Source: Paramecium octaurelia
Taxonomy: Eukaryota; Ciliophora; Oligohymenophorea; Peniculida; Parameciidae
Length of the DNA stretch: 64,000 bases
Direction: 5' to 3'
NCBI GenBank assembly: GCA_905182995.1
Contig: CAJJDP010000007.1
Location: forward strand, 806,049-870,048
Shown here: piece after piece, positions 48,002 through 62,099 of the stretch
Layout of the letters: each line of letters opens with the position of its first letter
How positions within the stretch are numbered: position 1 is the stretch's first letter
Position numbers and translations under genes: made by a program
The notes under the pieces: model-generated
What the model saw: the letters and a program-made list of their open reading frames with translations, nothing else
Databases searched by the model: none
Told to the model about the DNA's origin: nothing

Positions 48002-49882
48002 ATGCCCAAAATCGAAAATACCACTGGAATGGCAATAAATTTGATTATTGATGAACTAAAAAGTGATGACATACGAAAAAGGATTCATTCAGTCAAACAT
48101 TTAGATTTAATTGCTAGCACAATTGGTCCAGATAGAACAAAAAATGAACTCATTCCGTTCATTTAAGGTATGCAAATATCTAATGTAGAATTGTTGGATG
48201 ATGATGACGAAGTATTGATCGAATTAGTAGATTCATTATCAAGAAATTTTGTAGAGCTTGTAGGAGGTTAAGCATAAGTTCTACTGCCTACATTTGAAGC
48301 CTTATGCAGAGTGGAAGATGCTTCAGTAAGAGAAAAAGTAAAATAATTACTTATCAAGGCTGCCAATCAAATCAAAAAATGTCTAACTCAACTTCCAGAC
48401 TAAAAGAAAGTAGAAGAATTATCAATTGGAATTATAAAGAGATTAAATGATAGCGATTATTACATGGCTAAGAATGCAGTAGCAATTTTAATTCCAGCAA
48501 TCTTTAATCAAGTTTCATAGAACAATCAGAACGACTTAATAAATATCATACTCAAAATGTCTTAGGATCAAATTCCTCAAGTTAGAAAATTCACATCCAT
48601 GTATTTTCAAGTATTAATTTTTTCAAAATTTAGGATTTGGTTAAACATTTCCCATTAGTAAACGAAACCTTCATTCAAAACACATTGAATTCCTTCATTA
48701 AAGACGAATAGGACTTCATTAGAATGTACATTGTAGATGCATTAATACAATCAAGTAAAACCGCTTTCTTCCAAAAATAACAAAACCTTGTTCTTACTAT
48801 GTTTAAATAACTGGCTGAAGATCAATCATGGAGAGTCAGATTCTATTTTTGTGATAAATTGGCTGAAGTAAGAATATTGAATATAAAAAAGATAGGTGAA
48901 GCTGTAACTAAAGAAGGCTATAGAAAGAATTTCTAGAATTATCATCTCAAGTTCCTCTAAGATGCTGAACCTGAGATGAAATCAATTGCTGCTTTGAAAA
49001 TTGAAAGAGTCAGTGGTCTCATGGATCCAGAAGATATTCTAAATAAACTAATCCCTCTTTTGAAAACAATACAGTCTGACACAAATGCATTTGTTAGAAG
49101 TATAACTAATCAATAATTAAACTTAAAGACGCCTTAGCCTCTTCAGTCTTGGCATTATGTCCAATTATCGGTAAGAAGAATACAAGTGAACAAATTTTAC
49201 CAATCTTTTTGACCTTACTCAAAGACTAAGATTCAGAAGTCAGAATAACCCTCTTTAAGAAATTAAGTCTTATCACAAATGTGTTGGGTGTTGATTCTTT
49301 ATCCCAAAGTGTTATCCCAGCATTGACAGAATTAGCACAAGATAAGAATTGGAGAATAAGGGCTTCAACTATAGAAGTTTTGAGTTTCTTTGCAAGAGCA
49401 ATAGGCCCAGAGTTTTTATCTGATAAGGTTCTGAAATTGTTATTAGATTGGATGGGCGACAAGGTCTTTTCGGTTAGATAAACAGCAATCCAATAGACAG
49501 CCTAATTGATTTCTATTCTTGGATTAGCTTGGGCAGACAAAAACCTATTAACAAAAATATGGGCATTTTAATCAATTTAAAACTATCTTCATCGATTAAC
49601 TGTTTTATTCACAATCAATGTATTACACTCATTTTATTATAGCAAATTACTTCTTAATTAAACAATGATTACATTATAAAAACTATAGTCCCTATTCTAT
49701 AAGCAACGGCTAAAGATTCAGTTGCTAATATCAGAAGCAACGTTTGCAGAACATCCATATAATTGGCTAAAGAAAAGGGAGGTAATGTTGTTGATCCTAT
49801 GAAAAAAATTCTATAAACTCTTAGTGATGATTAAGATGCTGAAGTTAAATACTAAGCAAAAAGTGCTTTAGAATCATTGTGA
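48002..49882 (+). CDS. PPP2R1: PP2A scaffold subunit A (PR65), HEAT repeats
   Basis: About 585 residues of HEAT repeats holding the PP2A catalytic and B subunits. Repeats such as IRKRIHSVKHLDLIASTIGP, LIPFIQELLDDDDEVLIELV, VEDASVREKVKQLLIKAA, DSEVRITLFKKLSLI, KNWRIRASTIEVLSFFARAI and DQDAEVKYQAKSALESL align with PR65 order and end. Introns include a 21-bp stopless one (GTATGCAAATATC...GTAG) and others of 23, 28, 29 and 23 bp; one more junction near 49510-49580 is unresolved. Confidence 0.93.
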
Positions 49883-49983
49883 CTTACATAATGGTTAATA
49901 AATTATAAAATATTAATTTCCATTAAATATTCCCTCTAATAGTTAATTTATCATTCATCTTTCCATCGTAAAAGAAATTAAAA

Positions 49984-50395
49984 TCAAATATCCTTTATTA
50001 CATAAATGGAAGGATCTTTCGCTAAGTTTGTTCTTATGAAATCTTTAAGATTTTCTATGCTTTAATTACACTGCTTTAACAAATCCATGAATTCTTGATC
50101 ATTTTAATACTCGTCAGTCACTCTATCTAAAAACTCTTTAAATTAGAATTATGAAACATCAACTTACTCTGTTTTCATAATATAAGTCATTATGCATTGA
50201 TTGAGTGATTATTAATATTTATCTTTCCATAACTAATTAAGAAACCATAATTACAAGCACTCTGTCCTTTATATTTGTTTATGGAGGGTTTTTGGCAAAG
50301 TCAGATTTCATTTCATCTAGATAAAATAATATATCTCCTGTAAGCTTCTTAAAAAATGAACATACTGAGTCCCTATCGTAATTTGGAATTTGCAT
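49984..50395 (-). CDS. Small helical protein, 129 residues
   Basis: One 22-bp intron (GTAATTATGGTTTCTTAATTAG) joins DRVL to LWKDKYQQSLNQCIMTYIMK. The product is all-helical and charged (FKEFLDRVTDEYQNDQEFMD, SIENLKDFIRTNLAKDPS), with no membrane span or signal peptide. Family not recognised. The whole-codon length after splicing supports a real gene. Confidence 0.65.
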
Positions 50396-51054
50396 TTAAT
50401 ATAATAATTATTCTTAATTAATAATTTTCCGCTTAGAACAATATTCTAGAATAACTTTAACTATGGAATGCAGTGTCTATTGGAAATAAATATTTTCAAG
50501 TAACAATTCTAGTATTTGGACTAATTTACATATATTATTTGATAAGATTAACCTTTAGAAACCATTACCTTTAGGACCTATGTGAACCTATTTAACCTTT
50601 GTAATTTATAAGGAATTCTAATTTTAATGTTTTTAAAGAGATTCGAGGCGTGAAAATAGCAATTACTTGATATATAGGAAGAATAGTTTTACTCTAGTAC
50701 TAATTGGAGTATACTACGTAAAATTATGAGAGGATTAAGAATATAAGCCTTGTTATCGAAGTCATAGCCTTCAGTAATATTATAATACTAAACAAACCAA
50801 TAATTAAATGTAATTCTTAATTACGGTTTGGTTTTTAAATATTATTTTATACTGTATTTTTAATTATAAGTAATAGTATGTTATTAATATAATATATACT
50901 ATTTATAATTTTTCTGATTAAAATAAAAATAGAATGACATAATAATTAATTCTGGTATCAAGCTAATAGACAAAAAATGCAGTATTTAAGTTTTTGCATT
51001 TGTTAAAATTGTAATATTAATAAAATTATTTACAATAGTTATAGAAATAATAAA
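50396..51054. other. Intergenic, nothing recognised
   Basis: About 660 bp of AT-rich DNA between divergent genes. A partial inverted repeat (ACAAACC near 50791-50797, GGTTTGG near 50825-50831) brackets an AT-rich loop. No tRNA or snoRNA could be fitted. Confidence 0.45.
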
Positions 51055-51712
51055 ATGGAAAACTCAGCACTCATCATAGTTGATGTTCAAAATGATTTTT
51101 GTGAAGGAGGATCACTTCCTGTGCAAAATGCCTCTAAGATCATTCCGTAGATAAACAAAGTCAGAAAATACTTCAAAAATGTGATTTTCACCTAAGATTG
51201 GCATCCTAAAAATCATGTCTCTTTCAAAACCAACCACCCTAATCATAAATAATTGTCTCAGATGGAAAAGTAAAATCTTTGGCCAGTTCATTGTGTCCAA
51301 AATACCTATGGTGCCTAATTACACAAAGACATTCAAATCAAAAATGGTGATCACTTTGTTCTAAAAGGAAGAAACTCAAAATACGATAGCTATAGCGGAT
51401 TTGGATGCAAAGAAGATAAGACTAATTTACATGAAATTGTACTAATCATTCATAATATTTTAGCTTAAAACCTTAAATGTGAACACCATATATGTTGGAG
51501 GATTAGCATTTGACTATTGTGTTTTGTTCACTGTCTTGGATGCCATCAAATTAGGATACTAAGTAAATGTCTTAAGAGATTGTACCTAAGCAATCGACAC
51601 AGAAAATGCAAAAACTAAAATAGACTCTTATTTTCAGGAAACCCGTCGTTAGGACAGCTCAATTTTAGAAGATTCCTTACAAATTTTAACTTCTTATGCA
51701 TTAGAAGAATGA
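51055..51712 (+). CDS. PNC1: Nicotinamidase (isochorismatase-like hydrolase)
   Basis: Deamidates nicotinamide to nicotinate in NAD salvage. 210 residues with one 25-bp intron at 51439-51463. The catalytic triad is visible: Asp in ALIIVDVQNDFCEGGSLPV, Lys in HFVLKGRNSKYDSYSGF, and Cys in YVGGLAFDYCVLFTVLDA. The metal site lies in VIFTQDWHPKNHVSF, and NLWPVHCVQNTYGA is the conserved WPxHC stretch. Cytosolic or nuclear. Complete gene, confident. Confidence 0.95.
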
Positions 51713-51957
51713 CTTTATATACTTTTATATTATTTTAACTAACATGTATATGATAAAAATGTTCTGAAAAGGAGTTGGTTGTTTAGTTTAAATGCAAAAT
51801 AAATTTAAATTCTTTATAGTTAAATTCTTTTTTTGTATAATATAAATGTATTTAAAGTCAAAACGGTAAATATATAGTTATATTATATTAATTGAAAAAA
51901 ATTCATTGATATTTCTGGAGAAACAGAAAAAATTTAATAAATTTTTAATCATTTTAT

Positions 51958-52569
51958 TCATTTTTTTGTCTTATTTTATTCTAAGATCTGGATTTACCTT
52001 AATAAATCTTACTTCTCTTAAACATTTTTTTATAGTTCCTCTTTGTACTATTATAACACGATAGAGGTTTTCTATATGATAGTTTAAAGTTAAGAAATGG
52101 TTTACTTATCTTTATCTCTATAAGAAATGGCATTTTGAGAATCAAATGATTTTTTTTGCAAAGAATCTTTGGCTTGGTTCCGCATTCTAGGCTTTATACT
52201 ACTTGAATTCGTAGAATTTAAGGAGGGTGTTCTGACATCCGGCTTAAACAACAACTAAGATTATTGTTAATTGGGAGTATAACCATTTAGATGTTATTAA
52301 GAAAAACTATCCTAATACTGTAATTATTGTTAAGATTTTTAGGATACTAATTTGCTATAAGGACTAGATTTAAGCAATTATTGCAATCCTTGACTAATCG
52401 CTTATTTTTTATGACTTTATTTAATTGCAATAGGAGTAATCAAATCAGCCTAAGAATAATTGATTTTGCGATGAAGTATATTTTAAATTTGTTTCCCATT
52501 TTCTGGACTTATAGTTGATCTTCGCTGTTATTCAAAAAATGGTTATTCTCCTTTTAGTATAGAATTCAT
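51958..52569 (-). CDS. Gln/Ser-rich protein with C-terminal coiled coil
   Basis: 203 residues, one exon. Residues 1-140 are polar and probably disordered (RRSTISPENGKQIQNILHRK); the last 50 form a coiled coil (LQQYKEELQKNVQEKQDLLR). No family. Start codon 27 bp from the divergent ENY2 gene. Confidence 0.65.
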
Positions 52570-52596
52570 TTTATTATAATTTATTATTTATTACTA

Positions 52597-52931
52597 ATGA
52601 ATCAATAGTCAAGATTGGCTGGTGACTTTATCAATCAAAGAACTAATTTGCTGGCTTAAAAACTCAGAGAAACAGGTGAAGATTCTAGGTATTCAAAATT
52701 TAATAGTTTAGATTGGAAGAATATTTGAGATAAAAACTAATTGAATGTAGATGGAGAGATGATCTAAAGGATTACTGTAAAGAAGTCATAAGATAAAAAG
52801 GACTTGAGAAAATAACGATTGAAGAATTGACAGACATGTTATATATTAGAGGTTAAGCCACAATTCCAAATAAAGTAAAGGAGGACCTATTATCAAGACT
52901 TAGATAATTCTTTGATGAGAATCAAATATGA
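52597..52931 (+). CDS. ENY2: ENY2/Sus1, SAGA DUB and TREX-2 subunit
   Basis: Small helical subunit shared by the SAGA deubiquitinase module and the mRNA-export complex TREX-2. 103 residues, the family length. After splicing a 23-bp intron (52689-52711) the protein reads LAQKLRETGEDSRLEEYL, RQKLIECRWRDDLKDYCK, EVIRQKGLEKITIEELT and VKEDLLSRLRQFFDE, matching the ENY2 helices one by one. It shares a 27-bp gap between start codons with the reverse gene. Confidence 0.93.
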
Positions 52932-53510
52932 ATTGTTAACTGGTCGTTATAACATTTATTTAATAGAATTTTTCATTTATACATCAGCAGACATTTTATT
53001 TAAATTCAGTTGCTGTTTCTTGTCTCTTGATTCCAATCCTCTCTGGAAACCACAGTACAAAAATTAGTTTATTTCAGCAATTCAACTAACCCGATTGTTG
53101 AAATATTTTGGCTGATCTTAAAACTATACTCGCCTTGAGAGATAATATACCGAAATTATTTTATAATGGTGAATTATGATAAAATACATAATCAAATGGA
53201 CAACAAGTATTCAACTTATAGAATTTGAGTTCTTTTTAGTACCTATAAATAAAGTGGATGGAATTATAACAATAAAATTGTTATTAACTATTATTGTAAT
53301 TAGCTTAACCTGTATCTCTGGGAATACTGGTTGATTAAATTTGAATAGGTTTTGCTTTCTACTCCTTATTATTACTAGTATCAAATAAATGTAATATTCT
53401 ATAAATTATTTAGGATTTCCATATTAAATTTAATAATTAATGTATATTTACAGAATATATAACATAAACAATAATCACAAAATCTTCATTATTTTTTATA
53501 CGAATTTTAA
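52932..53510. other. Intergenic with an unassigned reverse-strand open frame
   Basis: On the minus strand, about 53405 down to 53086, a ciliate-code frame stays open and has protein-like composition (KELKFYKLNTCCPFDYVFYH, FGILSLKASIVLRSAKIFQQ). No start in frame and no canonical intron linking to ATGs nearby could be found, so no gene is called. Confidence 0.35.
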
Positions 53511-54280
53511 ATGGGCAATAAACCACCTCCTCCTCCTCAACCACCAAAGACTGTTAAAGGTATCAATTTTCGTTCTATTTATTAGAAATGGTCAAAGAAT
53601 TCTCAAGAACAATTAGAAAATTGTAAAGGGATTTTAATAGAGAGATTATGAGAATGGAAATGTAAAGCAAGAAGCTTAAGACCGATTTGGAGAAATCAGT
53701 TAAAGCAAAAGAACCTAAGGTAGTCGATTATAATTATCAATTAGGCTACTCAAAGAATGTTAGCAGCGGCTATATTACGAAATTAGCAATATGTTCAAAA
53801 ATATCAGAGACTAGACGCCTAAATGAATGATGTCATGTTCCAGTATTTATTAAGCATTAAATATTTATAAAGATTAAACTCAGCAGCAACCACAGAAACA
53901 TTAGTATAAGTGATGTCAGGAATGTCAAAGATGATGAAGTAGGCAAATTCAGCTATAGATGTCAAGAATGTTTAATAGGCTATCGAGATATTTTCGATAG
54001 AGAGCGAAAAGCAGAATTTCTTACAAGGTATTAATTATATCAATTTAATTCTATAGAGTAAATTGGCGAAATCATGAATGAAGATCAGGATGAGTATAAT
54101 GATGAAAATGCCGATAAGTACATATAAGAAGTGGAAGCTAAAATTGCTGGAGCTGGCAATGGCGGCGGAGGACTCAAATAGAATAACCTCATATAACCTA
54201 TGCAGCAACAACAATAGTAATAATAAGTAAACCCTCAAGAGAATCTGGACGATTTAGATGCCAAACTAAAAGCATTGTGA
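53511..54280 (+). CDS. VPS2: ESCRT-III subunit, Vps2/CHMP2 type
   Basis: Membrane-remodelling Snf7-family protein. About 219 residues. Core helices: MVKEFSRTIRKLQRDFNREI, MRMEMQSKKLKTDLEKSVKA, ATQRMLAAAILRNQQYVQKY, TETLVQVMSGMSKMMKQAN and IEIFSIESEKQNFLQEQIGE. The C-terminal ENLDDLDAKLKAL is a MIM1-type helix that binds Vps4. Introns: 26, 25, 29 and probably a 30-bp in-frame one (GTATTTATTAAGC...TAAAG) whose removal gives the better core. The N-terminus is extended by a poly-Pro stretch (MGNKPPPPPQPPKT) unlike most Vps2. Confidence 0.9.
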
Positions 54281-54439
54281 GATATATATATATATCATCT
54301 AATAATATTGTATTGGTTCAATTTATTTCTAATAGAATGAAAATTATAATATGGAAGAAAGAGTTGTATTCTCAATGATAAAGAAATCTCAACCAATTAT
54401 GTAGGATAAATTTATTATAAGGCATATGTTTGTTTAATG

Positions 54440-56095
54440 TCACAATTATAATGGTTTTTACAAATTTTGCAATTTTTCTATATCATTTTAAGTTAGACTG
54501 CTTGAAACGTAATCAGAATCCTAATGATATTGTTAGATATTACATTCTTAACCTATCTGGAACTACTTGATTTGACTACTGTGGTTTATGTCACTATTTT
54601 TTATGAACTTTATTATTTCTATAAAGATTCATATTCTGCCTCCTTTACCATAAGTTTCTCCTAGCATGCATGATAAATATCATTCAGCTCTTTGAACTTT
54701 TTCTTCCAAATTTTTGCTTCCTCTTCAAAGGTTTTTATTGATTGAGTTGTTGTTATTTCTTCAGTTAATGAATCTACATGTTAGTTTAATTCTGATATTT
54801 CTGACTCCAATTTAGCAATATATTCATCCTTATCATTACATTTATCAATATAATTTTAGATGTCTTATCTTAATTAACCATTTTCTCTTTGTAATTTTTC
54901 AATTAATTAAGAATTCAATAACAAATCATTTTTTAAATTAGAAATGGTTTATTATAGTGTGTTTATTTGTATTGATAATTCAGTTGTTTGAGCAGAAGAT
55001 CCATTCTTGCTTTGTTCTAAAAATGATAAAATTATATAATGTACAGAGTTCCAAAGTTAATTATTTTATTTACTGGTTCAATTTCTGGATTGTCTCATCC
55101 TTTATTTAACATTACATATTATAATTCTAGACATCATTTTTCAATTACAAATTTTCTATTTTACATTTTTCCAAATTTTAATCTAATTGTTTGAGTTCAA
55201 ACTAAAGATTACTTATTTTTGTTTATAATTCAGATATTAACTTTGAAGCTTAGTTCTTACTTTATTCTAAATTTATAGATTATATATTTACAATTTTCAA
55301 AATCCAATTGTTCAATTGCAGATTATAGTTAAGATTTCAGATCCATAATTTCTTTATCACGATCTTCTAATTATTATTTTGTTCTAAACAGCTCATTTTC
55401 AAGCTCTATCACCCTTTCACTATCATCATTTTGCACTGCCCTTAATTCTAATGGATCAGGTTCTACAGGTTATTGTTTTGCTGCTAATAATTCTTCGATT
55501 CCTTGCATTCGCTTCTTCCACATTTCTTCAAATTTGTTTAAGTCCACTACTTTAATGGGATTATCAACCACTGTCTATGTAATCATTGGCTCAATATGAG
55601 GAACATAGACTGGTGGGAAATACTCAACAAATGCGGGTTTTTATCCAGAAAGGTTGACATTGCTTTTTTGCGATGCTGGACCTTGAGGAGATTGAGTATT
55701 TTAGTTTCTAATTGATTATGGGATATCATTATTAATAAATTATTATGGGGACTATTAAAATGGTTACACCTAATTTCTAATTGATCTAAGAGGTTCCTAG
55801 CAGCATAAGATCAGAACATTTTACTTGTTGTGGTATGATTCTATTCGAAATGACATTAGGCCTAATTTATTACTGAGATTAATTCATAGGTTGAGGAGGA
55901 ATGGTATTTGGTATTTAAGGTATGGTTTAAGGTTATTAAGGAGGGATCTATTTAAATTTTATAAGTCAACAATAATACCATCTGTGGGTAGATTTATTTC
56001 TAATTTGGGGCTTAAGAAGGCTATTAAGGATTTCTATTTTAATTTTAAGGAAACTAAGTTTGCATTGGCCCATATTATGGGTTTGGTTGTTACAT
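54440..56095 (-). CDS. Pro/Gln-rich plus coiled-coil protein
   Basis: About 506 residues after five introns (31, 28, 25, 28 and 23 bp), which give a whole codon count. The N-terminal 80 residues are Pro/Gln/Asn-rich (QQPNPQYGPMQTQFPQNQ, IPPQQPQTIPQIPNTIPPQ), then VEYFPPVYVPHIEPMITQ and a long coiled coil (FEEMWKKRMQGIEELLAAKQ, IELENELFRTKQQLEDRDKE). The first two introns are needed to link the Pro/Gln exon to the rest. Family unknown; basal-body or trafficking adaptor are possibilities. Confidence 0.75.
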
Positions 56096-56151
56096 TTAAT
56101 TATTGAACATTTTAATTAACCAATAAATTTATTAATATAATATAATTTAAA

Positions 56152-57047
56152 TCATTAATCCTAAATATTATAAAACTGAAGACTTAATTTCTTAGCACTT
56201 TTTCTAATTTTTTTATCTTTAAATGTCATTATTTATAATTGTATTTCAATAAATGTATTATAGCAATATTTCTTAAGTTCGATGGCTAGAGGTGAGTAAG
56301 AGTATTACTATGAAATATTTATTTTCAGTTAGAAAACTATGTGGAAACTAAAAGGCCAACAATATATGTATTTCATTTTGTGATTTAATATATATAACCA
56401 CAAAATACATAGAATTATATTTTTTAAAAATGAAGAAATTTTATTAGAAAAATGCTATTCAATATAAAAATATGATTCACCAAATAACATTATTAGGTTG
56501 GAGATATATATTCTTAATAATATTTATATATATTATATACCATAATTAGATTAATTCATAAATTGATATAAGGTAAAATTATTGTTTTTTAAAGTATCCA
56601 CTTGAAAATCTGCTAGAGTATATATTAGTTGAGTTTATAATATTAAACTAATTAATGTATTTATTCCTACAATCTTTGAGTTAATTAAAATTCTAAAGTA
56701 TATAATTGAAAATAGGCTTGTTTAAAATGAATTGTAAAAATTATCATCAATCTAATTTGAATCGCTTCCCAATATGTATTATTTAGAATACCTAAATTTG
56801 AATATAATACATTATAATTTTCTTTTGAAACTAAGTATTTTATTTAAATGATTATCCTCTAAAAGTGGGTGAAAATATTCAATTTATGGTCACAATAAGA
56901 TGAACAATAATAAATTGCATCAAATTCATTTATTAGAGTAGAAAAACATTTAAATTGAAATTTATTATTTTTCAAATATTCCAAAAAGAAATCATTTCTG
57001 ATAGTATTGACATATTTAAATCTTGAACGTAACATTCCTGACGACAT
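56152..57047 (-). CDS. Hypothetical protein, splice structure uncertain
   Basis: ATG at 57047 starts MSSGMLRSRFKYVNTIRNDF, which runs open for well over 60 codons. A downstream frame ending TGA at 56152 reads SPLAIELKKYCYNTFIEI and DKKIRKSAKKLSLQFYN. The two are in different frames and no single canonical intron joins them cleanly; the region between (near 56730-56790) is very AT-rich. The middle may be membrane-like (ISNLIMLFGESYFYIEQHF) or non-coding. Real but poorly modelled, or two pieces of different origin. Confidence 0.4.
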
Positions 57048-57143
57048 TTTAATTAATTATTGAATATTTTCATTGAATATGAGTATAAATATTATTTATC
57101 ATACAAATATTAAATATTAATATAAATATAATTTCAACAATTT

Positions 57144-57655
<512 letters not shown>

Positions 57656-57854
57656 TTAGTATAATCTATTGAAAAACAAATATATATTTAATTTCTATTT
57701 TTATATATCGATTGGATGAGCAATAAATATTGTACATTGTTAAGCATCGAATACTTGTAATTTAAGTTGATTTTTCTAAGAATTTCATTTATTATTTAAT
57801 TTAATAATTATGATTTCATAAAATTTTCTATAAACTGCTCTAACCAGATTTAGA

Positions 57855-59390
57855 ATGGCGGCAAATAATGACAGAGTAAATTCAATCTAGGTTGAAAACA
57901 TTTTGCAAAGTTTAAATTATAATGAGTCATAGATACAGTAAATAGTCTCTTAAATCAAATCTGAAATAGGTGAGATGATTAACTATATAGACATTAATTA
58001 GTTCCAATAATTGCTTCAACCTGTTGAATAAGAAATCCCAATTGAAAAATTGACATCTGAATAAATTTATGCAATTCAAGGAGAATTTAAGTAATCTTTA
58101 CATTTATAACACATTGAAAAAGTGAAGCATATCTTAAGTATGCAATAACATATTTAATCCTAGATAAATATTAAAAAGAAGTAGATTTAGTAAACAGAAT
58201 AGATCCATAAACAAGATAAATATCTACATTTATAGCAATATAAGGATCAGACGAGGAAGTTTCATTACAATTACTAAAACTATTATGTGAGTTGGGGGCA
58301 AATGTTAACTATAAAGATAATCTTAAATAATCAATCTTATTTTATGTGTGTAGAGATGGTAAAACTAAATTGTTTGATTATTTGATATCCTAAGGAATAA
58401 ATATATCTGATCCTGATTCCTATGGATAAACTCCATTGTTTTATGCATCAAGAGAAAATAGGGTTGATATCATTTAAAAGTAAATATAAGAAAAAACCTT
58501 TGTAGATTTATTAGATTGGGTGCTGATGTGGCTCATTTGGATACATTATCTTGTTAAACGGCTTTATTTTATGCTGCAAGTAAAGGACACTTTGAAGCTT
58601 GTCGATTATTAATAGAGGTAAGATTAACATCTGACAATCTAGGCTGGATGTCCAGTTAATCATTAAGACAATAAAAAAAAAACTGCGCTTTATTTTGCAA
58701 AGTAATCTTAGAAAAAGGAGGTGATAGATTTAATTACTGCAAGTATGACAAAACAAAAGGAAGACGTTCACTAAAAAAAGGAGGAAGTTGTCAAAGTTAC
58801 TGAATAATAAAAGCAAAACAAAAAAAAACAAAAAGATGTACCAAAATAATAATACAAAATTTTACATACTGATGATAAAGGACAGTAAAGAGAATTGACA
58901 AATGAAGACTTTTCAAGGTTCTAAAGATAATACCCAGAAATTGCTTAATTGATTTTAAATGCTGACGACATCATTGATGATAATATGATTAATTAATGCA
59001 AGGAAGATGAAACTTGGGAGAAATTAGCCAAAAGATTAATTGGTATGTACTACTGTATTAAATAATTAGCTTAAATATGGAAGTCTAAAGGGGCGTATTT
59101 CTTTCATAAACCAGTTGACTAAAAGGAATATCATATTAATGATTATTTTGAAATTGTTAAAAGACCAATGGATTTCGGAACAATCAAAGTAATAATCAAC
59201 TTATATTCAGAATAAATTGAATGTAAATGCCTACAAATCCTGCAGAGAATTTCATGCAGACATGTTGTTAGTCTTTGATAATTGTGCACTTTATAATGGT
59301 ACATAAAGTGCTATTGGACAAATTGGAGTCAATATGAGAAATGAATACTTGAGCCTTAAAGATTAATTTGGATTAAGCAAATATTTATGA
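57855..59390 (+). CDS. Ankyrin-repeat plus bromodomain protein
   Basis: About 470 residues. A helical N-terminus is followed, after a 26-bp intron (GTATGCAATAAC...CCTAG), by ankyrin repeats (LLKLLCELGANVNYKDNLKQ, YGQTPLFYASRENRVDIIQK, CQTALFYAASKGHFEACRLL, KKTALYFAKQSQKKEVIDLI), then a Lys/Gln linker. A C-terminal bromodomain has AYFFHKPVDQKEYHINDYFE, IVKRPMDFGTIK and MLLVFDNCALYNG with its acetyl-lysine Asn. More short introns lie near 58490, 58620 and 59190; the last interrupts the bromodomain at FGTIK. A chromatin reader with a protein-interaction module. Confidence 0.87.
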
Positions 59391-59500
59391 TTCAATTTTG
59401 CATTTCCATAATTATTAAAATATAAACACCAAAAAACATTGATGTGAAATATATGTAAAGTAGAACCAAATCGATTTATTATATTATTATATAATACTCA

Positions 59501-61003
<1,503 letters not shown>

Positions 61004-61319
61004 GTTTTTAAAAATTAATTTATTTTTTAATTAATCTCTAATTATTATTAATGTTCAGATCATAGACGCATAAAGTATTTCATTTTGTGTATTTACCAGA
61101 TTTCAATGTTTGTGTATGATGGAAATGATATAAATATTATTATTAATCCAAACTCGAATATATTAAGCTCCAATTGACGAGGTATAGATGTGATTTTTCT
61201 GTAAGAAGTATTTCAATATGAAAGATATATAATTTAATAAAATCTAATTCGAAAATGCATTTGGTATTCTGATTGATAAGAATTCAAATAGCATTTATAA
61301 TAAATGAATTAATTACTTA

Positions 61320-62046
61320 ATGACAGATATATAAAATGTTGTGCATTCTAAATATGGGTACAACTAATTTGAAATGTTTATGATGGTTATAATCACTGGA
61401 ATAACTAATTTTGTCGTGATTCCAGCAATCATAATTATCAGGAAGCAAAGAATGGATTTCTAATTTTATATCTCCATATTTACCTTGATAACAAGTTTCA
61501 TGTATCACACTTTAGAAAGTGTTGATTGCAAGTATTTCATCATTGAGGAAGGAGGCTGGCATCGATTAGATAATGTTGGATCAATTGTTTGTTTTTAGAT
61601 GTTATTTACTTAATTGAGCGATTTGTAAAATTTACATCTTGAAACTATGTTGAATTATTTCGGACTGTTTATTACATTCATAGCACAAGCCAAATCCCCA
61701 TGGGATTTAAATTATACTGTAGGACCTATTTTAATGCAATTATTTATTTGCATCTTTTTGATTATCAAAAGAAGAAGATTGCCAAAATTAAATAAATAGA
61801 AAGTACTAATCTCAAATATTTATTAAGATGAAAAAAGGATTGCTTATCTTATTGACAGCCGTAGTGTTTTTTAGTTTATCCCAAGATGAGTATTAGGATT
61901 ATTTAAGATTTTATCATGGAATGTGGCATACAACAGTAGGATTGTTTTCATTCTATGTGTGGCAATCCAAATGCGAAGTCGAGTTCACCTGGCAGAATTT
62001 TTATACAATCCCAACATTGAAGGAATCGTATTACAAAGACGAATGA
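61320..62046 (+). CDS. TMEM8/PGAP6-like membrane protein (CREST superfamily)
   Basis: 233 residues, one 25-bp intron (GTACTAATCTCAA...TTAAG). Seven hydrophobic spans, among them TGITNFVVIPAIIIIR, LFITFIAQAKS and LLILLTAVVFFSL. The CREST-type metal residues appear in order: Ser and His in SFMYHTLESVDCK, Asp in WHRLDNVGSIVC, and the final His pair in DYLRFYHGMWHTTVGLFSF. These match the TMEM8/myomaker (DUF3522) branch, whose members include a GPI-lipid phospholipase A2. The reaction here is inferred, not shown. ATG at 61320 gives the full first helix. Confidence 0.8.
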
Positions 62047-62099
62047 ATTTTGTGCATAAATTCAATAATAATAAATGGCAATAAATTAATTATATCAAT

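Noticed and set aside
49226..49481. Overlapping frames on both strands
   Set aside because: The plus frame is one exon of the PP2A scaffold gene; the minus frame is its shadow.
50396..51054. Possible tRNA or snoRNA (GATTCGAGGC-like string, C/D-like boxes)
   Set aside because: No cloverleaf or paired boxes could be fitted around it.
55825..56106. Plus-strand open frame of 93 codons rich in Leu/Arg (LLRLIHRLRRNGIWYLRYGL)
   Set aside because: It depends on rare AGG codons and has no ATG start. The opposite strand reads as a Pro/Gln-rich exon that joins the coiled-coil gene 54440-56095 through clean introns, so this is its shadow.
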